Source: Lentisphaeria bacterium
GTDB taxonomy: Bacteria > Verrucomicrobiota > Lentisphaeria > Victivallales > UBA1829
Reading direction: 5' to 3'
DNA: 64,000 nucleotides
Assembly (NCBI GenBank): GCA_003526375.1
Contig: DPDG01000026.1
Coordinates: 66,680-130,679, forward strand
The stretch's first letter is position 1; each line of letters starts with the position of its first letter. The translations under genes and the position numbers were made by a program. The notes under the pieces are model-generated. The model did no database searches, was not told where the DNA came from, and was given only the letters and a program-made list of their open reading frames with translations. This document shows, piece by piece, positions 35,690-43,810 of the stretch.

Positions 35690-35800
35690 CTTTTCCTCGT
35701 CAGGAACTTGATCAGAGTGAAAATCCTTGTTTTCATCCTTGAAGTGAGAACAGAAGAACAAGGCAGGACACGGATTGACTGCGTCCTCTGTCGAGAGTCA
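35690..35800 (-). repeat. Leader-linked repeat, copy D (solo, decayed leader)
   Basis: Minus strand: MKTRIFTLIKFLTRKSCK encoded behind ACAGAAGAACAAGG-type sequence, with a hairpin-like AGGACACG/CGTCCT and loop GATTGACTG. Right after the leader it carries the GAGGAAAAGTTGTAA stretch, close to AAGGAAAATTTGTAA at the same place in copy B. Confidence 0.7.
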
Positions 35801-35942
35801 TTTGCTGCATGACAGGATTCTGAAATCATATTCGGCCTTATCCTTTGGCTCATGTTCTCCAAGCGGTTGCGGAACGAACACCCCATTCTCTCATTTTCCT
35901 TCCCGGACCGTAAAGTAAAAACCCTGTGCTCCCAGCTCATTT

Positions 35943-37046
35943 TCACTCCTCCCCTTCCTCTTCTTTTTTTAAGATTTCAACCTGATACAGACGCTTCAAT
36001 ACCGGCACGGCAGGGTCCGTCATCTTCGCGGAGAGGTAATTCACCGCATCCGCCGCCATCTCATGCAACGGCATCTTGATATAATGAAACGGAATCCGGT
36101 AGGTCTGGTAAAGATAGGCGATGTCGTCGAAACAGAGCAGCTCAAGATCATCCGGCACACGGATGCCGAGACGCATGCACGCAAGAAACGTCGGCACCGC
36201 AAGACTTCCGTTCGGAATGAACAGCGCAGTGAAATTCCTCCGCTTTTCTTTCAGGAACGATTCGATCCTGTCCGCATAATACGCATCGGAACAACCGGGC
36301 TTGACGCAACAGGTCAGTTCCGGGTCGAACTCATGCAACTCCATCGCATCCAGATATCCCGACTCACGCAGTCCCGTCGAGGCGCTGCCCTCCGCAGGCA
36401 CCGCTATCACGCCGATCCTCTCATGGCCGAGTCCCCGCACAAAACGTACCGCCTTCTCCGACTCGTAGCGGTAATTCACCGAAACATAAGCGATCTTTTC
36501 ATGCGCAAAAATACGGTTGAAAAGAATCGTCTCGATTCCGGCGCTCTGAAGCATCAGGAGCTCCTCGCGCGAGCCGTTGTAACACAACAGCAGCAGCGCA
36601 TCCACGAAATCTCTGCCCAACAGTCCGAAATCCTTGCCGCCGACAACGCTCAGACGCAGATTGCGCTCATTGCAGACAGGCAGAACGGACGCCATGATCT
36701 TGGAGTCATACCAGTTTTCCTTGTTGTCATCCTGCATCAGGATGTTGATCCCGATCGTCCGGATCGCGTTTTTCTCCGGGGCCTTCTCCTCCACATGGTT
36801 CCGCACGAACGTCCCCTTCCCCGCGCGCTTCACCACGATCCCCCGGTTCTCCAGAAGATTCAGCCCCACGCGCACGGAAGAACGGCTGATCCCGAACTGT
36901 TCCGCAAGCAGATTTTCCGGTGGAATCTGTTCGCCGGGCGCCAGCTCGCCGCGCCGGATCGACTCCTCCAGCTCTTTTACAAGCTGGGAATAGACCACTT
37001 CGCTGTTCCTTTTCAATGAAGATCTTTTTATCATGACATCCAGCAT
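35943..37046 (-). CDS. GntR-type regulator with LacI-like sensor domain
   Basis: 367 residues. The N-terminal winged helix (VVYSQLVKELEESIRRGELA, PPENLLAEQFGISRSSVRVG, VVKRAGKGTFVRN) is GntR-type. The rest is a periplasmic-binding-protein sensor (IRTIGINILMQDDNKENWYD, FVDALLLLCYNGS, RFVRGLGHERIGVIAVPAEG, LELLCFDDIAYLYQT). ATG 37046 has AAGG eight bases upstream and is preferred to the ATG four codons later. It leads the pseudopilin, heparinase and secreted-protein genes and carries a palindromic operator in its own leader. The effector is presumably an oligosaccharide. Confidence 0.93.
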   Translation of the reverse strand: MLDVMIKRSSLKRNSEVVYSQLVKELEESIRRGELAPGEQIPPENLLAEQFGISRSSVRVGLNLLENRGIVVKRAGKGTFVRNHVEEKAPEKNAIRTIGINILMQDDNKENWYDSKIMASVLPVCNERNLRLSVVGGKDFGLLGRDFVDALLLLCYNGSREELLMLQSAGIETILFNRIFAHEKIAYVSVNYRYESEKAVRFVRGLGHERIGVIAVPAEGSASTGLRESGYLDAMELHEFDPELTCCVKPGCSDAYYADRIESFLKEKRRNFTALFIPNGSLAVPTFLACMRLGIRVPDDLELLCFDDIAYLYQTYRIPFHYIKMPLHEMAADAVNYLSAKMTDPAVPVLKRLYQVEILKKEEEGEE

Positions 37047-37059
37047 AAGACGACCTTTT

Positions 37060-37115
37060 CATACATGTATGTTATTCTTGTATATTAATTATACGCATAC
37101 CGCCGAAAAAAACAA
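37060..37115 (-). promoter_or_regulatory. Promoter and operator of the GntR-LacI gene at 37046
   Basis: TTGTTT (37115-37110), 16-base spacer, TATAAT (37093-37088), then the perfect 12-base palindrome CATACATGTATG (37060-37071) between the promoter and the ATG. It has the same geometry as the other three cassette regulators. Confidence 0.7.
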
Positions 37116-37737
37116 GAGGGAAAACCAGGAAAAATTGAAAAAAATGAGATTTTTCAATGGAAAGGCACCTCCGGCGGCAAACGTGTCCCGCCGCTTCCGG
37201 CAGACAAGCCCGGAAGCAGCCCCTGCCAAGTTCTTCCTGCCGCCACTCCTTGCAACAGCGCGAAAACATCCGTCCCTGCAATGTCAAGGGGGGAAACCTG
37301 ATATTTTGAAAATAAAAAACTCTCGAAAATCTGATATCGAACTTGCATATTCCGGAAAAGGGTACAGATTACATAATATAGTCCGCAGGGACTGGTGCAC
37401 AGAATGTTAATAACTTGTTGATAAGTATTCCTCTTGAGTCTATAAATTGTTGGAAACTCCGGCTTTGCCGCGATCTTCAAAAAAAAGATGAAAAAAATGG
37501 GAAAAAGGACTTGACTTTTTTACCGTCCATTCCGGAAAAAACTTTCCAGAACCATTTTTTCAGCCTCAAAATCGGGGCTGTTTCATTTTGAGGCTGTCAA
37601 GGGGTCTTTCGAAAAAAAAGATGAAAAAATTTTGATTTTTTCACTGGCATTTTCACTACTTTATGTGTTATTATGCATTCCCTGCGGTAAAATGTTGATA
37701 AGTCGGTTTTATGATAGGAAAAGAAAGGCAAGGAGAG
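37116..37737 (+). other. dnaA leader region, possible replication origin
   Basis: About 620 bases without a supportable gene. It contains two copies of TGTTGATAAGT (37416-37426 and 37693-37703), one mismatch from the DnaA box TGTGGATAA; two purine runs AAAAAAAAGATGAAAAAA about 130 bases apart; an 11-bp inverted repeat CAGCCTCAAAA/TTTTGAGGCTG (37561-37596); and long A/T tracts next to dnaA. This is suggestive of an origin or of dnaA autoregulation. dnaN and rnpA/rpmH are not next to it. Confidence 0.35.
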
Positions 37738-39120
37738 ATGAACCAGGGAGAAATGACGGCGGCGGAACTATGGGAGAAAGCCTGCGCCGTTATTAAGAAT
37801 AAAATTCCTCAAGACACTTATACACAATGGTTTGAGAGCGTGGTGCCGGTCAGGATGAACGACGGCTCCCTGATACTGGGAGTCTGCGATGAGATGTTTG
37901 CGTCGTGGTTCGAAAATTCTTACAGCGACATCATTGCCGAAGGGCTGGCGGCAGCGGCGGGCAGACCGGTGAAATTCGGCATCGAAGCCGGCCACCTGAA
38001 AGAGCCTCTCCATGTGGAGGATGAATGCACGGAATCCATTCCGGCAATCGCGCCTGTACCGGAAACTCCCTCCATTCCCGTCTCCGCGCCGAATTGCCAG
38101 GCGGCTTTCACATTCCGGAATTTCGTGGTCGGCGAGGAAAACCGTTATGCCTATTCCGCCGCCATGACTGCCGCCACGACTCCCGGCGTATTCAATCCGC
38201 TTTACATTTACGGCAGCACCGGCATGGGCAAGACCCATCTGATTCAGGCTGTGGCAAACCATGTCATCGCCAACAACCCGAAAGCGGTGGTCCGTTATGT
38301 GACCTGCGAACAGTTCCTGAACTCGTATCTGGACTCCCTGCACAACAAATCCGTGTTCCATTCCCACTTCGAGTTCCGCAACTATTTCCGCGAAGTGGAC
38401 GTCCTGCTGATCGACGACGTTCACCAGCTCGGCGGCAAGGAACAGTTGCAGGAGGAGTTTTTCAACACTTTCAATACGCTTCACAACGCCGGGAAACAGA
38501 TCATCCTGACCTCCGATAAACAGCCGTCGGACATCCCCGGGCTGGAGGCGCGCCTCGTAACCCGTTTCCAATCCGGCGTCACCACGCAGATCACCGCTCC
38601 GACTTATGAGACGCGGCTTTCGATTCTTCAGCACGAACAGACGGAGCAACTGAAACTCGCTCCGGAGATTCTGCAGTACGTCGCCGCGCGTGTATCCTCC
38701 AGCATCCGCACGCTGAAAGGCGCCCTGATGCGGCTTGTCGCCTATGCGTCCATGACCAAAAGCCCGTCCGTTCCGATGGCGGTTGCCGAGGATCTGCTGG
38801 CGGACCTGCTGGACAAGGAAGCCGAATCGCGCAAAGTGACGATCGACGGGATTCAAAAGACGGTTGCCGAACATTTCGGGCTGCGCGTCAACGATCTGAC
38901 GGGGTCCAAGCGCCCGAAGAACATTGCGGAGCCGCGCATGATCGCCATGTATCTTTCGCGGGAAATGACGGATCATTCTCTGGTCGAGATCGGTTCGGCG
39001 TTCGGCGGACGCAATCATGCGACGGTGCTTCATGCGCTCTCGCAGGTTGAAAAAATGACGAAAGCCAGCGAGGATACGCGCCGCGTCATCTCCAATCTCC
39101 AGAGAAAAATCCGCGGGTGA
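37738..39120 (+). CDS. dnaA: Chromosomal replication initiator DnaA
   Basis: 460 residues. Domain I starts at ELWEKACAVIKNKIPQDTYT and continues QWFESVVP. A Pro-rich linker follows, then the AAA+ domain (FTFRNFVVGEENRYAYSAAM, Walker A YGSTGMGKTH, Walker B LLIDDVHQL, sensor ILTSDKQPSDIPGLEARLVT) and domain IV with the DnaA signature (VAEHFGLRVNDLTGSKRP, GSAFGGRNHATVLHA). It opens double-stranded DNA at oriC in the ATP form. The P-loop reads GSTGMGKT instead of the usual GGVGLGKT. ATG 37738 has AAGGAG very close (two bases); an ATG at 37711 would add nine residues. PVC bacteria often have more than one dnaA, so this may not be the only copy. Confidence 0.95.
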   Translation: MNQGEMTAAELWEKACAVIKNKIPQDTYTQWFESVVPVRMNDGSLILGVCDEMFASWFENSYSDIIAEGLAAAAGRPVKFGIEAGHLKEPLHVEDECTESIPAIAPVPETPSIPVSAPNCQAAFTFRNFVVGEENRYAYSAAMTAATTPGVFNPLYIYGSTGMGKTHLIQAVANHVIANNPKAVVRYVTCEQFLNSYLDSLHNKSVFHSHFEFRNYFREVDVLLIDDVHQLGGKEQLQEEFFNTFNTLHNAGKQIILTSDKQPSDIPGLEARLVTRFQSGVTTQITAPTYETRLSILQHEQTEQLKLAPEILQYVAARVSSSIRTLKGALMRLVAYASMTKSPSVPMAVAEDLLADLLDKEAESRKVTIDGIQKTVAEHFGLRVNDLTGSKRPKNIAEPRMIAMYLSREMTDHSLVEIGSAFGGRNHATVLHALSQVEKMTKASEDTRRVISNLQRKIRG

Positions 39121-39123
39121 GCC

Positions 39124-39930
39124 ATGTTCGCGGATCTGCACACCCATACGAGCCTCTGCAAACATGCGGACGGGACGCCCGAGGAATATTTTGAAAACGC
39201 CTGCAAACGCGGGTTGAGCTATCTCGGGGTCTCCGACCATATTCCGTGGCCGGCGGGTTATGACACATCTTCGCGCATGAACCCGGAACAATATTCCGAG
39301 TATCGTTCCATTGTGCGCCGCCTGCGGGAATCCGCGGAAAACACGCCGGTCAAAGTGCTCTACGGGATTGAACTGGACTGGGTTCCGGGGCGCATGGACG
39401 AGGTTTCACGGGAAATTCAGGAAGAACCTTTCGATTATCTGATCGGCTCCATTCATTATGTCGGCGATTTCGCATTCGACAATCCTTACGAGATCGAAAA
39501 ATGGGATTCGATCGGCGTGGATCATGTCTGGAACCGTTACGCAGGGCTGATGTGCGAATTCGTCCAGAACTTCAAATTCGACATCATGGGACACGCCGAC
39601 CTGCCGAAAAAATTCGGGCATCGCCCGTCCGACCCGTCGAAATTCATGAAGAAAATGCGCGAGGCGCTGACCTTTGCCGGGGAACGCGGAATCGCAATAG
39701 AGATCAACACCTGCGGACTGCGCAAGCCCGTCAAAGAGATGTATCCCTCGCTCGAAATCCTGAAAGCAGCACGGGAGGCGGGCATGCCGCTGACGTTCGG
39801 CTCCGACGCACATTCCCCGGAAGAAATCGCTTCGGATTTCGACCGCGCCGCGGAACTCGCACAAGCAGCCGGATACCGTTCCGCACTTGCGTTCGAGCAG
39901 CGCCGCCCTGTGGAACTGCCTTTCAGATAA
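39124..39930 (+). CDS. PHP-domain phosphatase, HisJ-like histidinol phosphatase family
   Basis: 268 residues with the PHP metal motifs: DLHTHTSLCKHADGT (residues 4-18), GVSDHIPWP, YGIELDW, GSIHYVGDFAFD, IMGHADLPKKFG and a C-terminal FGSDAHSPEEI. All metal-binding His, Asp and Glu positions of the HisK/HisJ-type histidinol phosphatases are present and the length is normal. It starts three bases after the dnaA stop, so it is co-transcribed with dnaA. No other histidine biosynthesis gene is near, so another phosphoester is possible. Confidence 0.9.
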   Translation: MFADLHTHTSLCKHADGTPEEYFENACKRGLSYLGVSDHIPWPAGYDTSSRMNPEQYSEYRSIVRRLRESAENTPVKVLYGIELDWVPGRMDEVSREIQEEPFDYLIGSIHYVGDFAFDNPYEIEKWDSIGVDHVWNRYAGLMCEFVQNFKFDIMGHADLPKKFGHRPSDPSKFMKKMREALTFAGERGIAIEINTCGLRKPVKEMYPSLEILKAAREAGMPLTFGSDAHSPEEIASDFDRAAELAQAAGYRSALAFEQRRPVELPFR

Positions 39931-39990
39931 CGTTTCAACACGGCATGGCGAGGCAGACCGCCGGTTCTCCTCTCACATAAGGAATGAGTT

Positions 39991-40854
39991 ATGAAAAGCG
40001 AAGTGGAATGCAGCAAATGTTTTTGTGACAGCCTGTTTCACCAGTTGGGAAAACTGGATGTCTCAGGCGAAGAGAAAATTGAAATATCCAAAGAAGTCAT
40101 GCGGATGATCTGCGAGGCGGATTTCACACAGCCGCCACCGCTGATCGCGGCACGGGTCAACGAGATCATTTCCGCTCACGGAGACGGTTTTGAGCCGTTC
40201 AAACGGGAAAAGGAGCTTTCAACGAAATATGCGCGCGAGCTGCTGGAAAACATCCGCCCCGAACTTGAAAAGCTCTCCGATCCGTTCGAAGCATACGTCC
40301 TGCTGGCGATCGCGGGAAACATCATCGACTTCGGCGTGGACTGCAATTTTGACCTGAACAGTGCGCGGGAAAAGATCATTCACTCACTTTCCGAGCCTTT
40401 CGACCGTGACGCCATGAATCTTCTCCGGAAGAAAATGGAGGAGGCGGAAAACATTCTCTATATCATGGACAACTGCGGCGAAGCGGTTTTCGATACGCTC
40501 CTCGTAAGCCTGCATCAGGAAAAAATCACACTCGCTGTGCGCGGGAAACCGATCCTGAACGACATCACGAGAGCCGAAGTGGAACCCTCCGGTTTCCAAA
40601 ATATCCGCGTGATCGACACCGGGGATTTCACGCCCGGAATCTCGCTGACGGCATCCTCGGAGGAGTTCATGGGCGCCTATCGTTCGGCGGACCTGATCAT
40701 CGCAAAGGGACAGGGCAATTTTGAAACCCTCTGCGACGACTCGGACCGTCCGGTCTTTTTCCTCTTTCGCGCCAAGTGCCCGGTCGTGATCCGGAAACTC
40801 GGCGGCGTCAAACAAGGCAGTTACCAGCTCCGGCACATCAATGTGGAAGCATGA
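39991..40854 (+). CDS. DUF89 family damage-control phosphatase-like protein
   Basis: 287 residues. The N-terminus carries a Cys pair (ECSKCFCDSLFHQL), and the core has the DUF89/ARMT1-like features LYIMDNCGEAVFDTLLVSLH (Asp-Asn metal site), KPILNDITRAEV, VIDTGDFTPGISL and LIIAKGQGNFETL, the conserved metal-binding loops of the family. Members are metal-dependent phosphatases thought to remove damaged phospho-metabolites. It follows the PHP gene by 60 bases with AAGGA before the ATG and overlaps the next gene by 14 bases. The prokaryotic subgroup is typically about 290 residues, as here. Confidence 0.9.
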   Translation: MKSEVECSKCFCDSLFHQLGKLDVSGEEKIEISKEVMRMICEADFTQPPPLIAARVNEIISAHGDGFEPFKREKELSTKYARELLENIRPELEKLSDPFEAYVLLAIAGNIIDFGVDCNFDLNSAREKIIHSLSEPFDRDAMNLLRKKMEEAENILYIMDNCGEAVFDTLLVSLHQEKITLAVRGKPILNDITRAEVEPSGFQNIRVIDTGDFTPGISLTASSEEFMGAYRSADLIIAKGQGNFETLCDDSDRPVFFLFRAKCPVVIRKLGGVKQGSYQLRHINVEA

Positions 40855-42370
40855 CCTGCTGAAATCCCTGTTTGCCGCACTGCTGCTCTGCGCAGCGCTG
40901 TTCTGTTCCGCCGGAACCGTCAAGCTGACGGTGATTCAGACGACCGACATTCATGCGCAGACGGACGGCCGCCGGACTCCCGGAATCGCGCGCCTGGCTT
41001 CCGTGATCAAAGCCGAGCGCACAGCGGCGGGCGGCAGGGATCATGTCCTTCTGATCGACTGCGGCGATCTGTTCCAAGGCTCCTATCAGGCGACTCTGGA
41101 CCACGGCGGCTCGCTGGTTCATTACCTGAATCTGCTCTCCTACGATGCGTTCATTCCCGGCAATCACGACTTCGATTTCGGCACTTCCGAGCTGGTGAAA
41201 CATCTGAATGGCATTCAGGCGGCTGTCCTCGCCTTGAATCTCAACCTGAAAGGCGCGCCTCCGGGCAGAATCCTGAAATGGAAAATGTTTGAAAAGAATA
41301 CCCTGAAAATCGCGGTTGCCGGAATGACGTCGCCTTACCTCTTTTCCTGGCTGTCCGGCATTCAGACCGCGGGACTGGAACTCACGGATTATCAGGAGGC
41401 GCTGGCAGAGATCATTCCTGAAATCATGGAGGCGAAACCGGATATCGTCATTCTCGCGATGCACAGCGGCGAATTCATGCCGGCGCGCCTCGGCTCCTCC
41501 GGCGGGAAAAAGCGGATGTCCGCAGGAGCTTTTCTGCGGAAATATCCCCAGATCGATCTGGTGCTCGGCGGGCATTCCCATCAGGAGGGCGCCGGAAAAC
41601 AGGTTGCGTCGTCCTGGTACATTCAGGCTCCGGCGCTGAGCGGCGGCGCGGCGGTCGCGGAAATCCTCTACGACAAGAAAAAGCGGAGGATCGTTTCCCT
41701 GAAATCGCGGATTGCGTATGCGGCGGACGCGGAACCGGATGCGGAAACGGCTGAAATGCTGGAGCCTCTGCTGGAACAGAGCCGCAGAAAGGGAACGCGC
41801 CGGATCGCACGCATGGCATTTCCGCTGGAACCGTTGAAAAAATCCGGGGCGGGCAACCGTCTGAGCAGGATTTTCGGCAGGGCGATGATGCGCGAAACCG
41901 GGGCAGAAATCGCTCTTCACGGCACGCTGAGTTCCTACTGCGCCTCACCGGGAATCCTGTATGCCTCGCAGGTCTATCTGCTGGCTCCGTATGAGAATCT
42001 GCTCTGCACTCTGGAGATTTCACCTGCGGAATGCCGTGCGATCATCGAAGAACAATATGCAGAGAAACGTTCCGGCTCCTTTCAGGCAGTCACCGGCGTC
42101 TCATTCAAAATGGGCAAAGGCGGCAAAATCCGGGGCGGGCTGTTTCTTGACGGCGAAACGGAAGAATGGAATGACGGAGCCCGTCCGGTAAAACTTGTCC
42201 TGAGCGGTTACACGCTTGCGGGAGCGGGTGGGCGCTTTCCCGTATTGAAGGCAATCGGAGAGAAGAAAAAAGTCGATTTTCTGAGCCTTGACGTCCGTTC
42301 CGCACTTGAAAAATACCTTGCGGCGGAATATCCTTGCAGTCAGACTTGGAAACCGGAAAAAGGAGACTGA
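40841..42370 (+). CDS. Exported 5'-nucleotidase/metallophosphatase-like protein
   Basis: 509 residues with a signal peptide (LLKSLFAALLLCAALFCSAG). The N-terminal calcineurin-like domain has VIQTTDIHAQTDG (dimetal Asp/His), LLIDCGDLFQGS, IPGNHDFDFG, LAMHSGEF and LVLGGHSHQE. The C-terminal 5'-nucleotidase domain runs from about residue 320 (ARMAFPLEPL, GRAMMRETGAEIALHGTLSS, VYLLAPYENLLCTLEISPAE). It should act in the periplasm on nucleotides, 2',3'-cyclic nucleotides or sugar nucleotides. It overlaps the DUF89 gene by 14 bases and is followed three bases later by a lipoprotein gene, so the four genes from PHP onward look like one unit. Confidence 0.92.
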   Translation: MWKHDLLKSLFAALLLCAALFCSAGTVKLTVIQTTDIHAQTDGRRTPGIARLASVIKAERTAAGGRDHVLLIDCGDLFQGSYQATLDHGGSLVHYLNLLSYDAFIPGNHDFDFGTSELVKHLNGIQAAVLALNLNLKGAPPGRILKWKMFEKNTLKIAVAGMTSPYLFSWLSGIQTAGLELTDYQEALAEIIPEIMEAKPDIVILAMHSGEFMPARLGSSGGKKRMSAGAFLRKYPQIDLVLGGHSHQEGAGKQVASSWYIQAPALSGGAAVAEILYDKKKRRIVSLKSRIAYAADAEPDAETAEMLEPLLEQSRRKGTRRIARMAFPLEPLKKSGAGNRLSRIFGRAMMRETGAEIALHGTLSSYCASPGILYASQVYLLAPYENLLCTLEISPAECRAIIEEQYAEKRSGSFQAVTGVSFKMGKGGKIRGGLFLDGETEEWNDGARPVKLVLSGYTLAGAGGRFPVLKAIGEKKKVDFLSLDVRSALEKYLAAEYPCSQTWKPEKGD

Positions 42371-42373
42371 AAG

Positions 42374-42781
42374 ATGTTGAGAATTTTTATGATATTGATA
42401 TTTCTGGGACTGTTCTGCGGATGCAGCAGCGGACTCTCCGGATCAAGCCAACTGTCAAAAAATGAACAGGACGCCGTCATTTCCCATATCCGCAGCTTCA
42501 TCCGGCGCTCCAAAGTCAAGCTTACTCCCGCGGAACGGGCGTATGTCATGACTCATGATCCGATTTTCAATGTCTCCTATACCGGATACAAGGAGGGAGC
42601 CCTGACGGTCCGCTGGGCGTTTCCGCGCCAGCGGAACCTGATCGTCACCCGGAGCGGCAGGCTTCTTTCGAGCGACCGCGCGGACTGGACCGTCCGCGTA
42701 ACGACGGACAAATCGACTCAATTGGTGCCGCAGGACTTTTTCGGAGCCAACGGCGAGGAACTCGCCCTGCCGCCGCTCTGA
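42374..42781 (+). CDS. Small lipoprotein of unknown function
   Basis: 135 residues with a hydrophobic start and a lipobox-like LGLFCGC-SSG around residue 17, suggesting a lipid-anchored protein. The rest has SKNEQDAVISHIRSFIRRSK then PAERAYVMTHDP and a beta segment ending LVPQDFFGANGEELALPPL. I do not recognise a family. It is co-transcribed with the nucleotidase-like gene (three bases between stop and ATG, AAGGAG upstream in the overlap) and converges with the AraC gene. Confidence 0.8.
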   Translation: MLRIFMILIFLGLFCGCSSGLSGSSQLSKNEQDAVISHIRSFIRRSKVKLTPAERAYVMTHDPIFNVSYTGYKEGALTVRWAFPRQRNLIVTRSGRLLSSDRADWTVRVTTDKSTQLVPQDFFGANGEELALPPL

Positions 42782-42806
42782 TCTCCCTGCCGTGAGCTTT
42801 CACGCT

Positions 42807-43664
42807 TTACTGCAAGCGGAGCGAGCGGTATTTCTGAGGCGGAAGGTTAAAATGTTTCCTGAACTGGCGGCAGAAATAATTGCTGTCGGAAAATCCTGTC
42901 CTGTCGGCAATCTCCCCGATAGTAAGTTCGGAGTTCAAGAGGAGCATCGCGGCTTTTTTCAGGCGGAGGACAATCAGGTATTCATTCGGCGCATACCCTG
43001 TACAGTCCTTGAACATCCGTGTCAGCGTGCTCTCCGAAACCATGATCGCATGCGCCATTTCGGAGCGGGTCCAACGGCGTTCCGAATGTTCCGTCAGACG
43101 GTTGATCAATTCCGAAAGGAGAGCGGACGACTTCTTCTCCACAGGCAGTCTGTGTTCCGAGCAGCAGCGCCCGAGCAGAACAGTCAGCAGGACGAAATGC
43201 GCCGCCATCGCCAGCGGATAATGTTCCCTGCCCTGCGCCTGCTCCGTTTCAATGTCATGCACGATCTTCAGGACCTCTTTCAACTCGTGCGGATTCAGGT
43301 GCAGAAGATTCCGGCTCCGCAATTCCGGCTCAAGACGGAACAGAGAACTGATCGCGGGATAACGGCAGAAAGCCTGAAGCGGATTGTTCAGTTCGCGCAT
43401 ATCAAACATGATATTGTAAAGTGCAAGGTCTTTCAGATTTGCATAGCCGTGACTGGTCCGGTTGTGAATCAGGAAAACATCGCCTGCCTCAATCGTGCGG
43501 TTCTCGCCGAAAATCACATGCTCCCCCTGCCCCCGGTAAACGATCACCAGCTCCGAAAATTCATGATCGTGAAGCTGATATTCCTCCTGCGGATCACGCT
43601 TGATCAGGCGCAACGGCAGACGCTTGTCCGCAAGATATTCCGATTTGAAAAGCTTTCCCGGCAT
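42807..43664 (-). CDS. AraC-family regulator with cupin domain (RhaS/RhaR-like)
   Basis: 285 residues. Residues about 25-90 are an AraC cupin (YQLHDHEFSELVIVYRGQGE, AGDVFLIHNRTSHGY). Residues about 190-285 are the paired helix-turn-helix (RSEMAHAIMVSESTLTRMFK, LTIGEIADRTGFSDSNYFCR, QFRKHFNLPPQKYR). The HEFSELVIVYRGQGEH and LPLRLIKRD start resembles rhamnose regulators of the RhaS/RhaR type, and the gene is divergent from rhaA, which strongly suggests it responds to L-rhamnose. The RhaR-like naming is from context. It has its own strong promoter in the shared intergenic space. Confidence 0.9.
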   Translation of the reverse strand: MPGKLFKSEYLADKRLPLRLIKRDPQEEYQLHDHEFSELVIVYRGQGEHVIFGENRTIEAGDVFLIHNRTSHGYANLKDLALYNIMFDMRELNNPLQAFCRYPAISSLFRLEPELRSRNLLHLNPHELKEVLKIVHDIETEQAQGREHYPLAMAAHFVLLTVLLGRCCSEHRLPVEKKSSALLSELINRLTEHSERRWTRSEMAHAIMVSESTLTRMFKDCTGYAPNEYLIVLRLKKAAMLLLNSELTIGEIADRTGFSDSNYFCRQFRKHFNLPPQKYRSLRLQ

Positions 43665-43697
43665 CTTCTCCCGTCCCTTTTTCCGTGGTTTGACACA

Positions 43698-43726
43698 ATC
43701 ATACTATAAAAAGAATGTTTTGTCAA
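43698..43726 (-). promoter_or_regulatory. Promoter of the AraC gene in the rhaA intergenic space
   Basis: Minus strand TTGACA (43726-43721), 17-base spacer, TATGAT (43703-43698). The region is flanked by TTGACA/TGTCAA inverted repeats, so a second TTGACA (43690-43695) faces rhaA on the plus strand. Confidence 0.7.
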
Positions 43727-43810
43727 GGCGCGGACCTCCGGAACAGAGTATTTTTATGAAAGAAAAACAAGGAAGCACACAGTATCAAACGAATCATCAG
43801 GGAGGCAGAA

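Noticed and set aside
37818..37826. TTATACACA inside dnaA as a DnaA box
   Set aside because: It encodes the conserved Asp-Thr-Tyr-Thr-Gln segment of DnaA, so coding constraint explains it.
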